From contig CAIRWP010000271.1 in NCBI GenBank assembly GCA_903882335.1, forward strand, positions 1 to 8,743: a stretch of DNA of 8,743 bases, written 5' to 3'. This stretch comes from an uncultured Opitutia bacterium. Its GTDB lineage: Bacteria; Verrucomicrobiota; Verrucomicrobiia; Opitutales; UBA953. This document shows positions 1-8,004 of the stretch, in pieces. The position numbers and the translations under genes are program-made. The notes under the pieces are model-generated. The model made no database searches. It was given only the letters and a program-made list of their open reading frames with translations, and was not told the origin of the DNA. How positions within the stretch are numbered: position 1 is the first letter of the stretch; every line of letters starts with the position of its first letter.

Positions 1-1
1 C

Positions 2-997
2 ACGCCCGCCGCCCTGCCCCCGCTGCCCGCCGGCGCCCCGGCCAACCGCCTGGGCCTCGCCCAGTGGGCCGTGATGAAGGAGAACCCCTTGACCGCCCGC
101 GTGGCCGTCAACCGACTGTGGAAGACGCTCTTCGGCACCGGACTCGTCGCCTCGGCGGCGGACTTCGGACTGCAAGGCGAATGGCCGAGCCACCCCGAAC
201 TGCTCGACTGGTTGGCGGTCGAGTTCGTCGAGAGCGGTTGGGACTTCAAGCGCCTCACCCGGACGATCGTCACGTCGGCCACCTACAAGCGCAGCAGCAC
301 GGCCACCGCCGAGATGCTCGCCCAGGACCCGGCCAACCGCCTCCTCGCCCGCGGCGCCCGCTTCCGCCTGCCCGCCGAGCTGATCCGCGACAACGCCTTG
401 CGCGCCAGCGGCCTGCTCGTCCCGCAGCTCGGCGGCCCGAGCGTCAACCCGTACTCGCCGTTCGACCTCTGGCGCGAGGTCAGCCACTACGGCTCGACCC
501 CGGCCACCGCTCAGAACTTCGTGCAGGACCACGGCGACAAACTCTACCGTCGCAGCCTCTACACCTACTGGAAGCGCACGGCCCCGCCCGCGAACATGAT
601 GGCCTTCGACGCCCCGAACCGCGAGGTCTGCACGGTGACACGCGGTAACACGACAACCCCGCTCCAGGCGCTCGTCACCCTGAACGACGTCCAGTTCGCC
701 GAGGCCGCCCGCGTCCTCGCGGCCCGGACGCTCGCCCGACCCGGCGACGACGAGGCCCGCCTCCGCTGGGCCTTCCGCGAGGTGGTCTCCCGCGAGCCCT
801 CGGACCGCGAGCTCGCCGTCGCGCGCCGCACCTTGGCCCGCGAGCGCCAACGCTACGCCGCCGACCCCGCCCGCGCCACCGCGGCCCTGCAGGTCGGCGA
901 GGCCCCGGCCGCGCCCCTGCCCGTGCCCGAGCAGGCCGCCTGGATGCAGGTCGGCGTCCTTCTCCTCAACCTCAGCGAAACCGTCACCCGTAACTAA
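2..997 (+). CDS. DUF1549/DUF1553 (PSD1-type) protein, C-terminal part, partial at left edge
   Basis: The reading frame is open from the window edge, so only the last 331 residues are visible and the true start lies outside. The GTG/ATG at 71-76 falls inside a conserved block and is not a start: the upstream residues GAPANRLGLAQW run straight into TARVAVNRLWKTLFGTGLV, the usual opening of the DUF1553 domain. Further family signatures are the SHPELLDWLAVEFVESGWD block, RLLARGARFRLPAELIRDNAL, a TPLQALVTLND block after residue 200 and the terminal LLNLSETVTRN. These proteins often carry an N-terminal cytochrome-c-like PSCyt1 domain and a DUF1549 domain, both of which would lie upstream here. They are exported or surface-associated in Planctomycetota and Verrucomicrobiota and usually precede a DUF1501 gene, as here with a gap of only 4 nt. 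The enzymatic role is unproven. Family assignment is secure; the full architecture cannot be seen. Confidence 0.93.
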   Translation, partial: TPAALPPLPAGAPANRLGLAQWAVMKENPLTARVAVNRLWKTLFGTGLVASAADFGLQGEWPSHPELLDWLAVEFVESGWDFKRLTRTIVTSATYKRSSTATAEMLAQDPANRLLARGARFRLPAELIRDNALRASGLLVPQLGGPSVNPYSPFDLWREVSHYGSTPATAQNFVQDHGDKLYRRSLYTYWKRTAPPANMMAFDAPNREVCTVTRGNTTTPLQALVTLNDVQFAEAARVLAARTLARPGDDEARLRWAFREVVSREPSDRELAVARRTLARERQRYAADPARATAALQVGEAPAAPLPVPEQAAWMQVGVLLLNLSETVTRN

Positions 998-1001
998 TCC
1001 C

Positions 1002-2468
<1,467 letters not shown>

Positions 2469-2479
2469 GGCCGAGGTTA

Positions 2480-2625
2480 GTTGATCCGTTGACCAGTTGA
2501 CCGGTTGGCCGGGGTGAGAGGCATTAGGGTCAGGGTCAGGCGGCAGGGTCAGGGGAAGGACAGAGACTCCACCGGAGGCTACATCTGCACCTCTGGTTAA
2601 CTGGCCAACCGTTCAACCGGTCAAC
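2480..2625. repeat. Two opposed arrays of four 8-bp units (GTTGACCN)
   Basis: Positions 2480-2511 hold four contiguous 8-bp units, GTTGATCC, GTTGACCA, GTTGACCG and GTTGGCCG. Positions 2594-2625 hold four units in the opposite orientation, TGGTTAAC, TGGCCAAC, CGTTCAAC and CGGTCAAC. The arms could pair over 32 nt with mismatches and G-T wobbles, leaving an 82-nt loop. The element lies between the convergent ends of the DUF1501 gene (2468) and the metalloprotease gene (2640), so transcripts from both sides would read into it. It may be a dispersed intergenic repeat or a bidirectional transcription-ending structure. No T-rich tract follows the arms, so a classical intrinsic terminator is not supported. 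Confidence 0.7.
2526..2555 (+). repeat. Short AGGGTC repeats within the intergenic loop
   Basis: AGGGTC occurs twice in tandem (2526-2537) and again at 2545-2550, with related GGCGG and AGGGG between and after. The tract sits between the two 8-bp arrays and is strongly G-rich on the plus strand. It may be simple low-complexity drift; nothing shows a function. Confidence 0.5.
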
Positions 2626-2639
2626 CACCCCCGGGCCCC

Positions 2640-4682
2640 TTACCTTGTGAGGGTCGCGCTGGTGACCTTATTCTTGGCGGGGTCGTAGATGTAACCGGTC
2701 AGGACGACCTTGGTGACCGTGTAGGTCTGGGTGCCTTTCACGGCAGAGGAGAGTCGAGGGGTGTTGAGCGTGACCTGACCACGCGAATTGGTCCGGGCCG
2801 TGACCGTACCGGAGACAAGGCCGCTGGCGGCGATGGTCACATTGGCGTTCGGCGCCGGCTTGCCCGCGTGGTCGAGGATTGTGACGGTGCCGGTGATGTA
2901 ACCCGAGGTGCTGCTGCTCCTCACCCAGGACATCGTGATGCCGGAGACGTTGACGTAACGCATGGTCGACGGCGGCGTAGCGGCCACGGCGATCAGCAGG
3001 GTCGCGGTCGCGGTGGCGCCGGCATTGTCAGTGACGGTCAGCCGAGCGGTGTAGTTACCAGCGGCCGAGTAGGTCTTGGTGACGTTGGACAGGATCGAGG
3101 TGGTGCCGTCGCCAAAGTCCCAGAGGTAGCTGGCGATGAGCCCGTCCGGGTCACGGGAATTGTTACCGACGAAGTTGACCGTGAAAGGCGCGGTACCGGA
3201 AATCGTGCCGTTGGCGGAGACCGCGGGGCTGGTGCCGGCGGTGGTGGCCACCGGAGGCTGATTCACGACGACGGCGGCCGGCCAGCTGCCGGAAAGGCTG
3301 AAACGACCGAGCGACGAGTAATCGGTGTAGCCGGTCAACGGGTCATTGGTACTGCCCTTGCCATCGACCACGATGTAATAGGTGCCGCCCGAGACGGGCA
3401 CCGAGAGATTGGCGCCCATCCCGGCGGCGACACCCTGCGCTAGCACGAGACCGTTGGCGTCGACCAGGGAAAGCGACAGGTTGAGATTGGGCGAGGGCTG
3501 GCCGACGAGTCCGGAGATGTTCACGGTACCGGTGCCGGCGGTGATCCGGAACCAGTCCTGGTCGGCGCGATCGGCGATGATGCCACCGGCGGTGAAACTG
3601 GCGCCGGAAACCGCGGCGGCGGTGGTCGCGGTCGACCCATGCTCATCGGGGACGCGCGGGATACGGCCCGTGATGAGCGTGACCTGGTCCTGCGTGTTGT
3701 TCGAAAGGGGGTAGTCGCCGCGGGTCCACTGGACCACGTTCTTATAGTAGCCGACGCCCATGATCGGCGCCCAGTCGCCATGGCCGGTGTAATACTCGAC
3801 GCCGGTGGTCTGGCCGGAGTGGTAAAGACCAAGGGTATGGCCGACCTCATGGGAGGTCGCTTCGGCGATATAGCGCCCGCTGTTACTGAGCTGCTGCGGG
3901 AAGACAAAGGCGGGTACATCGTTGACGGTGGTCGTCGCCGCGACGACGCCGCCGAAGGAGCCGACGTAGGCGACCCCGCCGGCGGAGGCGCCGAGCCACT
4001 GCGTGCTGGAACCGCCGATGACGCAACGCACGCCATGGGCGGCGTCCGAGGAGGCGGTGCGGCGAAGCTTCTCCACGCCCGGGTCTTCCGTCGTGACGTC
4101 CACATCCCAAGCGGCATAATCTTCTGCGACGCGACGCCAGATATCCTGGATGACCGTGCGCTCGGCGTCGGAGAACGCCGCCGGATTGCCATCGGTGTCG
4201 AAGGCCGGGGTCACGATCGGGGCTCCCGCGGCATAGGCGTTGTTCCAGGAGGTCCCGGTCGTGGTGTGGCCGTTGAAGTCCAGGAAGATGACCTTAGCGG
4301 CGCCGGGGCGCGAATGGAGGAGGAAGGTGTTGGCGAGCGGCTGGTTCGCGGTCGCGGTGTAGGCCGTGGTATCCGGACCGACCTGCGCCTGGGCGCCGAG
4401 ACAGATGAAGTGGGCGCGGTTGGAGCGATCGAAGTAGAGGTGCTTGTGGTTACCGCAGGCGCGGTCGAAGCCGACCCGCTCCACTCCCGACTCATCAGCC
4501 GCGCGATCGCGCTCGGCACGCGTCGTCTTGTCGGCATTGCGCCGGGAAGTGTTCGTACCGTTGCCGGTCGAGGTGACGTTCGGGTTCGTCGAGGTCGCGG
4601 CACCGGCCGGGGCGGGCTGGGCCTCCAAAAGCGAAAGGGCCAAACCAGCGGCGACGAAGGCCGAAAGCAAGCGGGGGTACAT
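2640..4682 (-). CDS. Secreted metzincin metalloprotease with PPC and PKD domains
   Basis: This 680-residue protein starts with a signal peptide (MYPRLLSAFVAAGLALSLLE, cleavage probably near residue 29). A propeptide-like region to about residue 125 contains two cysteines (76, 94). The catalytic domain opens with KVIFLDFNGHTTTG (130-143) and carries the full metzincin zinc motif HEVGHTLGLYH (278-288), with Glu279 as catalytic base, and a Met-turn IMG at 307-309. A bacterial pre-peptidase C-terminal (PPC) domain follows at about 355-465 (DQDWFRI, GGTYYIVVDG). A PKD domain at about 475-567 contains YLWDFGDG. The last 110 residues form a beta-rich region with TVTILDHAGKPAPNANVTI, resembling an Ig-like or transthyretin-like module. 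The protein should cut external protein; PPC and PKD modules often serve substrate binding or secretion. It is transcribed against both neighbours. No clear Shine-Dalgarno sequence precedes the ATG at 4682. The exact peptidase family within the metzincins is not certain. Confidence 0.93.
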   Translation of the reverse strand: MYPRLLSAFVAAGLALSLLEAQPAPAGAATSTNPNVTSTGNGTNTSRRNADKTTRAERDRAADESGVERVGFDRACGNHKHLYFDRSNRAHFICLGAQAQVGPDTTAYTATANQPLANTFLLHSRPGAAKVIFLDFNGHTTTGTSWNNAYAAGAPIVTPAFDTDGNPAAFSDAERTVIQDIWRRVAEDYAAWDVDVTTEDPGVEKLRRTASSDAAHGVRCVIGGSSTQWLGASAGGVAYVGSFGGVVAATTTVNDVPAFVFPQQLSNSGRYIAEATSHEVGHTLGLYHSGQTTGVEYYTGHGDWAPIMGVGYYKNVVQWTRGDYPLSNNTQDQVTLITGRIPRVPDEHGSTATTAAAVSGASFTAGGIIADRADQDWFRITAGTGTVNISGLVGQPSPNLNLSLSLVDANGLVLAQGVAAGMGANLSVPVSGGTYYIVVDGKGSTNDPLTGYTDYSSLGRFSLSGSWPAAVVVNQPPVATTAGTSPAVSANGTISGTAPFTVNFVGNNSRDPDGLIASYLWDFGDGTTSILSNVTKTYSAAGNYTARLTVTDNAGATATATLLIAVAATPPSTMRYVNVSGITMSWVRSSSTSGYITGTVTILDHAGKPAPNANVTIAASGLVSGTVTARTNSRGQVTLNTPRLSSAVKGTQTYTVTKVVLTGYIYDPAKNKVTSATLTR

Positions 4683-4689
4683 GAGGCAA

Positions 4690-4717
4690 AATCTAAAGCC
4701 TTTGGGCAGTGCGACAA
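4690..4717 (-). promoter_or_regulatory. Possible promoter of the metalloprotease gene
   Basis: On the minus strand TTGTCG (4712-4717) and TAGATT (4690-4695) are separated by 16 nt and each matches four of six sigma-70 consensus bases. The -10 element ends only 7 nt before the ATG at 4682, so transcription would begin at or next to the start codon. This fits the missing Shine-Dalgarno sequence but is a weak match. Confidence 0.3.
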
Positions 4718-4772
4718 CCCCATTGTGGCGGTTTCACTTGTGCCTAAGGCCGTCCGCCCCTAGGTCGGGGGT

Positions 4773-6218
4773 ATGCGCCCCACCACGGTTAAAAGCCTCT
4801 TCTTGAGTCTATTTATGAGTTTGTCGGCAGGCAGCCTCGTCGCCGCGGAAAGCACCCCCGCCCGCCCGCCCAACGTCATCGTCATCCTGGTGGACGACAT
4901 GGGGCAGACGGACGCGGCCTGCTATGGTAGCCGCCTCTACGCCACTCCCCATATCGACCAGCTGGCCAAGGACGGCGTCCGCTTCACGGACGGGTACTCC
5001 GCCTGCACGGTCTGCTCCCCCACCCGCGCGGCCCTCCTGACCGGCAAGTACCCGGCCCGGCTGCACCTGACCGACTGGATCGCGGGTCACGATAAGCCCA
5101 AGGCGAAACTCAAGATCCCGGCGTGGCAGAAGTTCCTGCCGCTCGAGGAGATCACCCTGGCCGAACAGCTCAAGGCCGCCGGCTATGCCACGGCCAGCAT
5201 CGGCAAGTGGCACCTCACGCCGGCCCTCAAGGAAGGCGACCAAGCCTACTTCCCCGAAAAACACGGATTCGATCTCAACGTGGGCGGCTACCACCGCGGC
5301 CAACCGCCCGCCTACGTGGCGCCCTACAACATCCCCACCCTGCCCGAAGGACCGAAGGGCGAGTTCCTCACGGACCGCGAAGCGGCCGAGGCGGTGAAGT
5401 TCATCGAGGCAAACAAGGACAAGCCGTTCTTCCTCTACCTCCCGCACTACGCGGTGCACACCCCGATCGCGGGCAAGCCCGAGGTCGTGGACAAGTTCAA
5501 GGCGAAGGTGCAGGCGGACCCGACGCTCAAGCAGCGCAACGCGACCTACGCGGCGCTCGTGAGCAGCGTCGACGATGCGCTGGGGACGATCCGCGCGAAC
5601 CTCCGCCGCCTCAAGCTCGAGGAGAACACGGTCATCTTCTTCACGGGCGACAACGGCGGCCTGCTGCCGATCACCGAGAACAGCCCTTACCGGGCCGGCA
5701 AGGGTTCTGCCTACGAGGGCGGGGTCCGCGTGCCGTTCATCGCCTATTGGCCCGGCGTGACCAAGGCCGGCGTGGTCGAGGCCACCCCCGCCATCACGCT
5801 CGACCTCTACCCGACCGTGCTGGAGATGACCGGCGTCAAGCCGCTCGCCTCCGTGGTCGATGGCCGGAGCCTGGCCCCGGTGCTACGCGGCGGCAAAATC
5901 GACCGCGACACGCTTTACTGGCACTACCCGCACTACCACCCGGGCGGCGCCACGCCGTACAGCGCGATCCGCAAGGGCGACTTCCGGCTGGTCCACTTCT
6001 ACGAGGACAACCGCGACGAGCTCTACGACCTGTCCCAGGACATCGGCGAGACCAAGGACCTCGCGAGCACCCAGGCCACGCGGGCGAAAGCGATGCGCGA
6101 GCAGCTCGACGCCTGGCTGAAGTCGGTCGACGCGCAACTGCCCACGTCCAACCCCGACTTCGACCCGAACGCGGGCAAGGCCAAGGGCGGCGAAGGCAAG
6201 AAGAAGGCCGCGAAGTAA
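4773..6218 (+). CDS. Secreted sulfatase (FGly type, family S1), sulfatase 1
   Basis: This is a 481-residue S1 sulfatase that hydrolyses sulfate esters outside the cytoplasm. A signal peptide covers about residues 1-25. The active-site parts are all visible: metal-binding Asp41-Asp42 (ILVDDMG), the maturation motif CSPTRAALLTGKY with Cys81 as the residue converted to formylglycine, Lys145 and His147 in IGKWHL, His229 in HYAVHTP, Asp293-Asn294 in FTGDNGG and Lys310 in YRAGKGSAYEGGVRVP. It is therefore predicted active, given a formylglycine-generating enzyme elsewhere in the genome. The LTGKYPARLHLTDWIAGH block resembles the S1_16 type (galactose or N-acetylgalactosamine 4-sulfate), but this is recall and the substrate is open. 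The C-terminus ends in a Lys/Ala/Gly-rich tail (about 468-481). The ATG at 4773 is chosen because it gives a good signal peptide; the preceding GGGGGT is too close to be a normal ribosome binding site. Confidence 0.95.
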   Translation: MRPTTVKSLFLSLFMSLSAGSLVAAESTPARPPNVIVILVDDMGQTDAACYGSRLYATPHIDQLAKDGVRFTDGYSACTVCSPTRAALLTGKYPARLHLTDWIAGHDKPKAKLKIPAWQKFLPLEEITLAEQLKAAGYATASIGKWHLTPALKEGDQAYFPEKHGFDLNVGGYHRGQPPAYVAPYNIPTLPEGPKGEFLTDREAAEAVKFIEANKDKPFFLYLPHYAVHTPIAGKPEVVDKFKAKVQADPTLKQRNATYAALVSSVDDALGTIRANLRRLKLEENTVIFFTGDNGGLLPITENSPYRAGKGSAYEGGVRVPFIAYWPGVTKAGVVEATPAITLDLYPTVLEMTGVKPLASVVDGRSLAPVLRGGKIDRDTLYWHYPHYHPGGATPYSAIRKGDFRLVHFYEDNRDELYDLSQDIGETKDLASTQATRAKAMREQLDAWLKSVDAQLPTSNPDFDPNAGKAKGGEGKKKAAK

Positions 6219-6231
6219 ACCTTACTTCGCG
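6209..6231. terminator. Perfect 10-bp hairpin across two convergent stop codons
   Basis: CGCGAAGTAA (6209-6218) and its exact complement TTACTTCGCG (6222-6231) are separated by ACC. The left arm ends in the TAA of sulfatase 1 and the right arm contains the stop of the minus-strand small ORF. The stem could slow or end transcription from both sides, although no T-tract follows. It may instead be a by-product of two genes ending in the same Ala-Lys-stop codons. Confidence 0.4.
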
Positions 6232-6338
6232 CCCTTCGGCGCCTCGTCGAACCCGGGCAGCTCGCCCGTGTGCGTGACCTTGATCTCGGCGATGCGGCCG
6301 GCGAAGCCGGCGCAGAGCAGGAAGACGCGCAGGGGCAT
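6222..6338 (-). CDS. Small ORF (38 aa) downstream of sulfatase 2; small protein or gene remnant
   Basis: The ORF is preceded by AGAAGGA, 4 nt before the ATG, the only convincing Shine-Dalgarno sequence in the window. The product begins MPLRVFLLCAGFAG, which resembles a short signal peptide, continues with RIAEIKVTHTGELPGFDE and ends APKGAK. The end matches the Lys/Ala-rich tails of both sulfatases, and the final DNA (GCGAAGTAA) is nearly the same as at the ends of both. It lies 49 nt after the sulfatase 2 stop on the same strand, so cotranscription is possible. One reading is a real small exported protein. Another is a gene that lost its middle by in-frame deletion, keeping its ribosome site, signal peptide and tail; a direct GCCGGC repeat flanking TTC sits near the possible join. 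I do not recognise the central segment, and at this GC content a chance ORF of this length is also possible. Confidence 0.4.
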   Translation of the reverse strand: MPLRVFLLCAGFAGRIAEIKVTHTGELPGFDEAPKGAK

Positions 6339-6405
6339 GGGTTCCTTCTACCCCACCCCTGAGCCTCGCCAACCCGAAACCTCGGGCCTACTTCGCGCCT
6401 TCGGC
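6223..6405. repeat. Near-identical 17/18-nt direct repeats at the ends of the small ORF and sulfatase 2
   Basis: TACTTCGCGCCCTTCGGC (6223-6240) and TACTTCGCGCCTTCGGC (6389-6405) differ by one inserted C. On the minus strand each encodes the last residues of a gene (KGAK at the small ORF, AEGAK at sulfatase 2). They are coding tails, so their similarity may come from shared descent, gene conversion or similar amino acid content. Confidence 0.55.
6373..6386 (-). terminator. Short hairpin after sulfatase 2
   Basis: CCCGA (6373-6377) pairs with TCGGG (6382-6386) around the loop AACC, directly after the sulfatase 2 stop at 6388-6390. Read on the minus strand it is followed by only two T residues. 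It could be a weak terminator or have no role. Confidence 0.25.
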
Positions 6406-7962
6406 CTTCTTCTTGGCGGCGTTCTTCGCGGCCTTCGCCTGGCGCTCGCGATGGGTGCGCTCGCCGGTGGCGTCCGGGTCATCGACGTCGGGCACCAGCA
6501 GCTCGGTCCGGAGGCGCTTCAGGCGCGCCTCGAGGTCGGCCTGGATGGCGGCGTACTCCGGCTGCCCCGCGAAACTCCGCAACTCCCGGGGGTCCTTGGC
6601 GGTGTCGAACAGGTCGACGGCGTCATGGCCGACGCCGTAGTAGTGCACCAGCTTATGCTTCTCGGTGATGATGCCGTAATGGGGCGAGACGTGGTGCGGC
6701 TCGGGGTACTCGTAATAGTGGTAATAAAACTCCTGGCGCCAGTCCGGCGGGACCTGACCGGCGAGGAGCGGACGGAGGCTGCGCCCCTGCATGTCGGCCG
6801 GAGCCGGGACGCCGGCCATGTCGAGGAAGGTCTGGGCGAGGTCGACGTTCGCGACGAGGGACTTGTTGACCGAACCCGCGGGGGTGACGCCGGGCCAGCG
6901 CACGAGGAGCGGCGTGCGGACGGACTCCTCGAAGATCCAGCGCTTATCGAACCAGCCATGCTCGCCGAGGTAGAAGCCTTGGTCGGCCGAGTAGACGACG
7001 ATGGTGTTCGCGAGCAGGCCCTCCTCCTCGAGGTACTTCAGGACGCGGCCGACGTTGTCGTCGACCGACTTCACGCAGCCGAGGTAATCGTGCATGTAGC
7101 GCTGGTAGCGCCACTTGACCAGGTCGCGACCCTGGGGCTTCGCCCGCTGGTAGGCCTCGTTGATCGGACCATAGTAGGCGTCCCAGACCTTGGCCTGCTC
7201 GGGCGTGATGCCGGGCGGGTGGACGAGCTTCATGTCGAGCGGGTTGATGGTCTTGGCCAGGGTCATGTCCTGGTCGCCGACCGCGTGGGCGCGATTGGCG
7301 TAGTCATCGAACAACGTGTCCGGCTCGGGGTAGACACGTCCCTTGTCCCACCCGAGGTCCGTGAGATTGGGCGACCATTCGCGGTGCGGGGCCTTCTGCT
7401 GGCACATCAGCAGGAAGGGCTTGGACTTGTCGCGCTTGGCCAACCAGCCGAGGGAGACGTCGGTGGTGATATCCGTCACGTAACCCGAAGTCTTCACGAT
7501 GCCGGCGGCCGTCTTCATGGACGGGTTGTAATAGATACCCTGCCCCAGGAGGATCTGCCAGAAGTCGAAACCGGTCGGGTCGGTGTTGAGGTGCCACTTG
7601 CCGATCATCGCGGTCTGGTAACCGGCGGCCTGCAGGAGTTTCGGGAACGTCGTCTGGGCCCCGTTGAAGACGGAGTTGGTGTTGTTGTAGAAACCGTTCC
7701 GGTGGGAATACTTGCCGGTCAGGATCACCGCGCGGCACGGGCCGCAGATGGAGTTCGTGACCAGCGCCCGGTCGAAGCGCATGCCTTCCCGGGCGATCCG
7801 GTCGATATTCGGGGTCTGGATGAGTTTCCGCTCGTCGCCGTAGGCGCTGATGGCCTGGTAGGCATGGTCATCGGAGTAGATGAAGACGATGTTCGGGCGA
7901 GTCGGTTCGGCGGCGGACAAGAGGCCGCTGACCAGACAGAGAAAGGATGCCAGGATTCGCAT
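6388..7962 (-). CDS. Secreted sulfatase (FGly type, family S1), sulfatase 2
   Basis: This is a 524-residue S1 sulfatase. The frame is open to an ATG at 8004, but I place the start at 7962 because it gives a clean signal peptide (MRILASFLCLVSGLLSAAEP) directly before the mature TRPNIVFIYSDDH. Active-site parts are Asp31-Asp32, the motif CGPCRAVILTGKY with Cys73 as the predicted formylglycine residue, Lys122 and His124 in IGKWHL, His193 in KAPHREW, Asp327-Gln328 in YSADQGFYLGEHGW and Lys340. Asp-Gln instead of Asp-Asn and the FYLGEHGWFDKRWIFEES block place it in a different subgroup from sulfatase 1, resembling N-acetylglucosamine-6-sulfatase-like S1_11 or iduronate-sulfatase-like enzymes; the substrate is not settled. 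The motif has an extra Cys at 76. The C-terminus is a Lys/Ala-rich tail (about 505-524). It diverges from the DUF5722 gene, and a 9-bp inverted repeat lies between them. Confidence 0.95.
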   Translation of the reverse strand: MRILASFLCLVSGLLSAAEPTRPNIVFIYSDDHAYQAISAYGDERKLIQTPNIDRIAREGMRFDRALVTNSICGPCRAVILTGKYSHRNGFYNNTNSVFNGAQTTFPKLLQAAGYQTAMIGKWHLNTDPTGFDFWQILLGQGIYYNPSMKTAAGIVKTSGYVTDITTDVSLGWLAKRDKSKPFLLMCQQKAPHREWSPNLTDLGWDKGRVYPEPDTLFDDYANRAHAVGDQDMTLAKTINPLDMKLVHPPGITPEQAKVWDAYYGPINEAYQRAKPQGRDLVKWRYQRYMHDYLGCVKSVDDNVGRVLKYLEEEGLLANTIVVYSADQGFYLGEHGWFDKRWIFEESVRTPLLVRWPGVTPAGSVNKSLVANVDLAQTFLDMAGVPAPADMQGRSLRPLLAGQVPPDWRQEFYYHYYEYPEPHHVSPHYGIITEKHKLVHYYGVGHDAVDLFDTAKDPRELRSFAGQPEYAAIQADLEARLKRLRTELLVPDVDDPDATGERTHRERQAKAAKNAAKKKAEGAK

Positions 7963-7974
7963 GGGGTTTATGAC

Positions 7975-8004
7975 GATATATGAAGGCGGGTCCGTATCGG
8001 TCAA
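7975..8004 (-). promoter_or_regulatory. Likely sigma-70-like promoter of sulfatase 2
   Basis: On the minus strand TTGACC (7999-8004) and TATATC (7975-7980) are separated by 18 nt. The -10 element is 12 nt from the ATG at 7962, which predicts a leader of only about 5-6 nt and agrees with the lack of a Shine-Dalgarno sequence. The -35 element overlaps the left arm of the inverted repeat at 8001-8039. Confidence 0.45.

Noticed and set aside
64..648. Arg/Pro-rich open frame overlapping the DUF1553 gene
   Set aside because: It is an out-of-frame reading of conserved DUF1553 coding sequence with typical GC-driven Arg, Pro and Ala composition.
2524..2537. TTAGGGTCAGGG tract resembling telomere repeats
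   Set aside because: It is too short and irregular, and sits between bacterial genes.
3639..4763. A 374-codon plus-strand open frame opposite the metalloprotease
   Set aside because: It is a shadow of a gene with signal peptide, zinc motif and Met-turn; its own product is low-complexity Gly/Val/Arg sequence and shows no motif.
4757..4770. CCCC and GGGG four-base stem just before the sulfatase 1 start, as a translation control hairpin
   Set aside because: Four pairs around a six-base loop is too little evidence in such GC-rich DNA.
5123..6277. A 384-codon plus-strand frame overlapping sulfatase 1
   Set aside because: It is an alternative frame of sulfatase 1; the composition is Arg/Gly/Pro-rich and has no signal peptide or domain.
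6268..7983. A 571-codon open frame on the plus strand, opposite sulfatase 2
   Set aside because: It mirrors the sulfatase coding frame on the other strand. Its product is rich in Val, Gly, Leu, Asp and Arg without any domain, and the opposite strand has complete catalytic motifs. High GC removes stop codons from shadow frames.
7963..8004. Upstream ATG at 8004 as the start of sulfatase 2
   Set aside because: It would add 14 residues before the signal peptide and its codons lie over the proposed -35 and -10 boxes. The start at 7962 fits the signal peptide.
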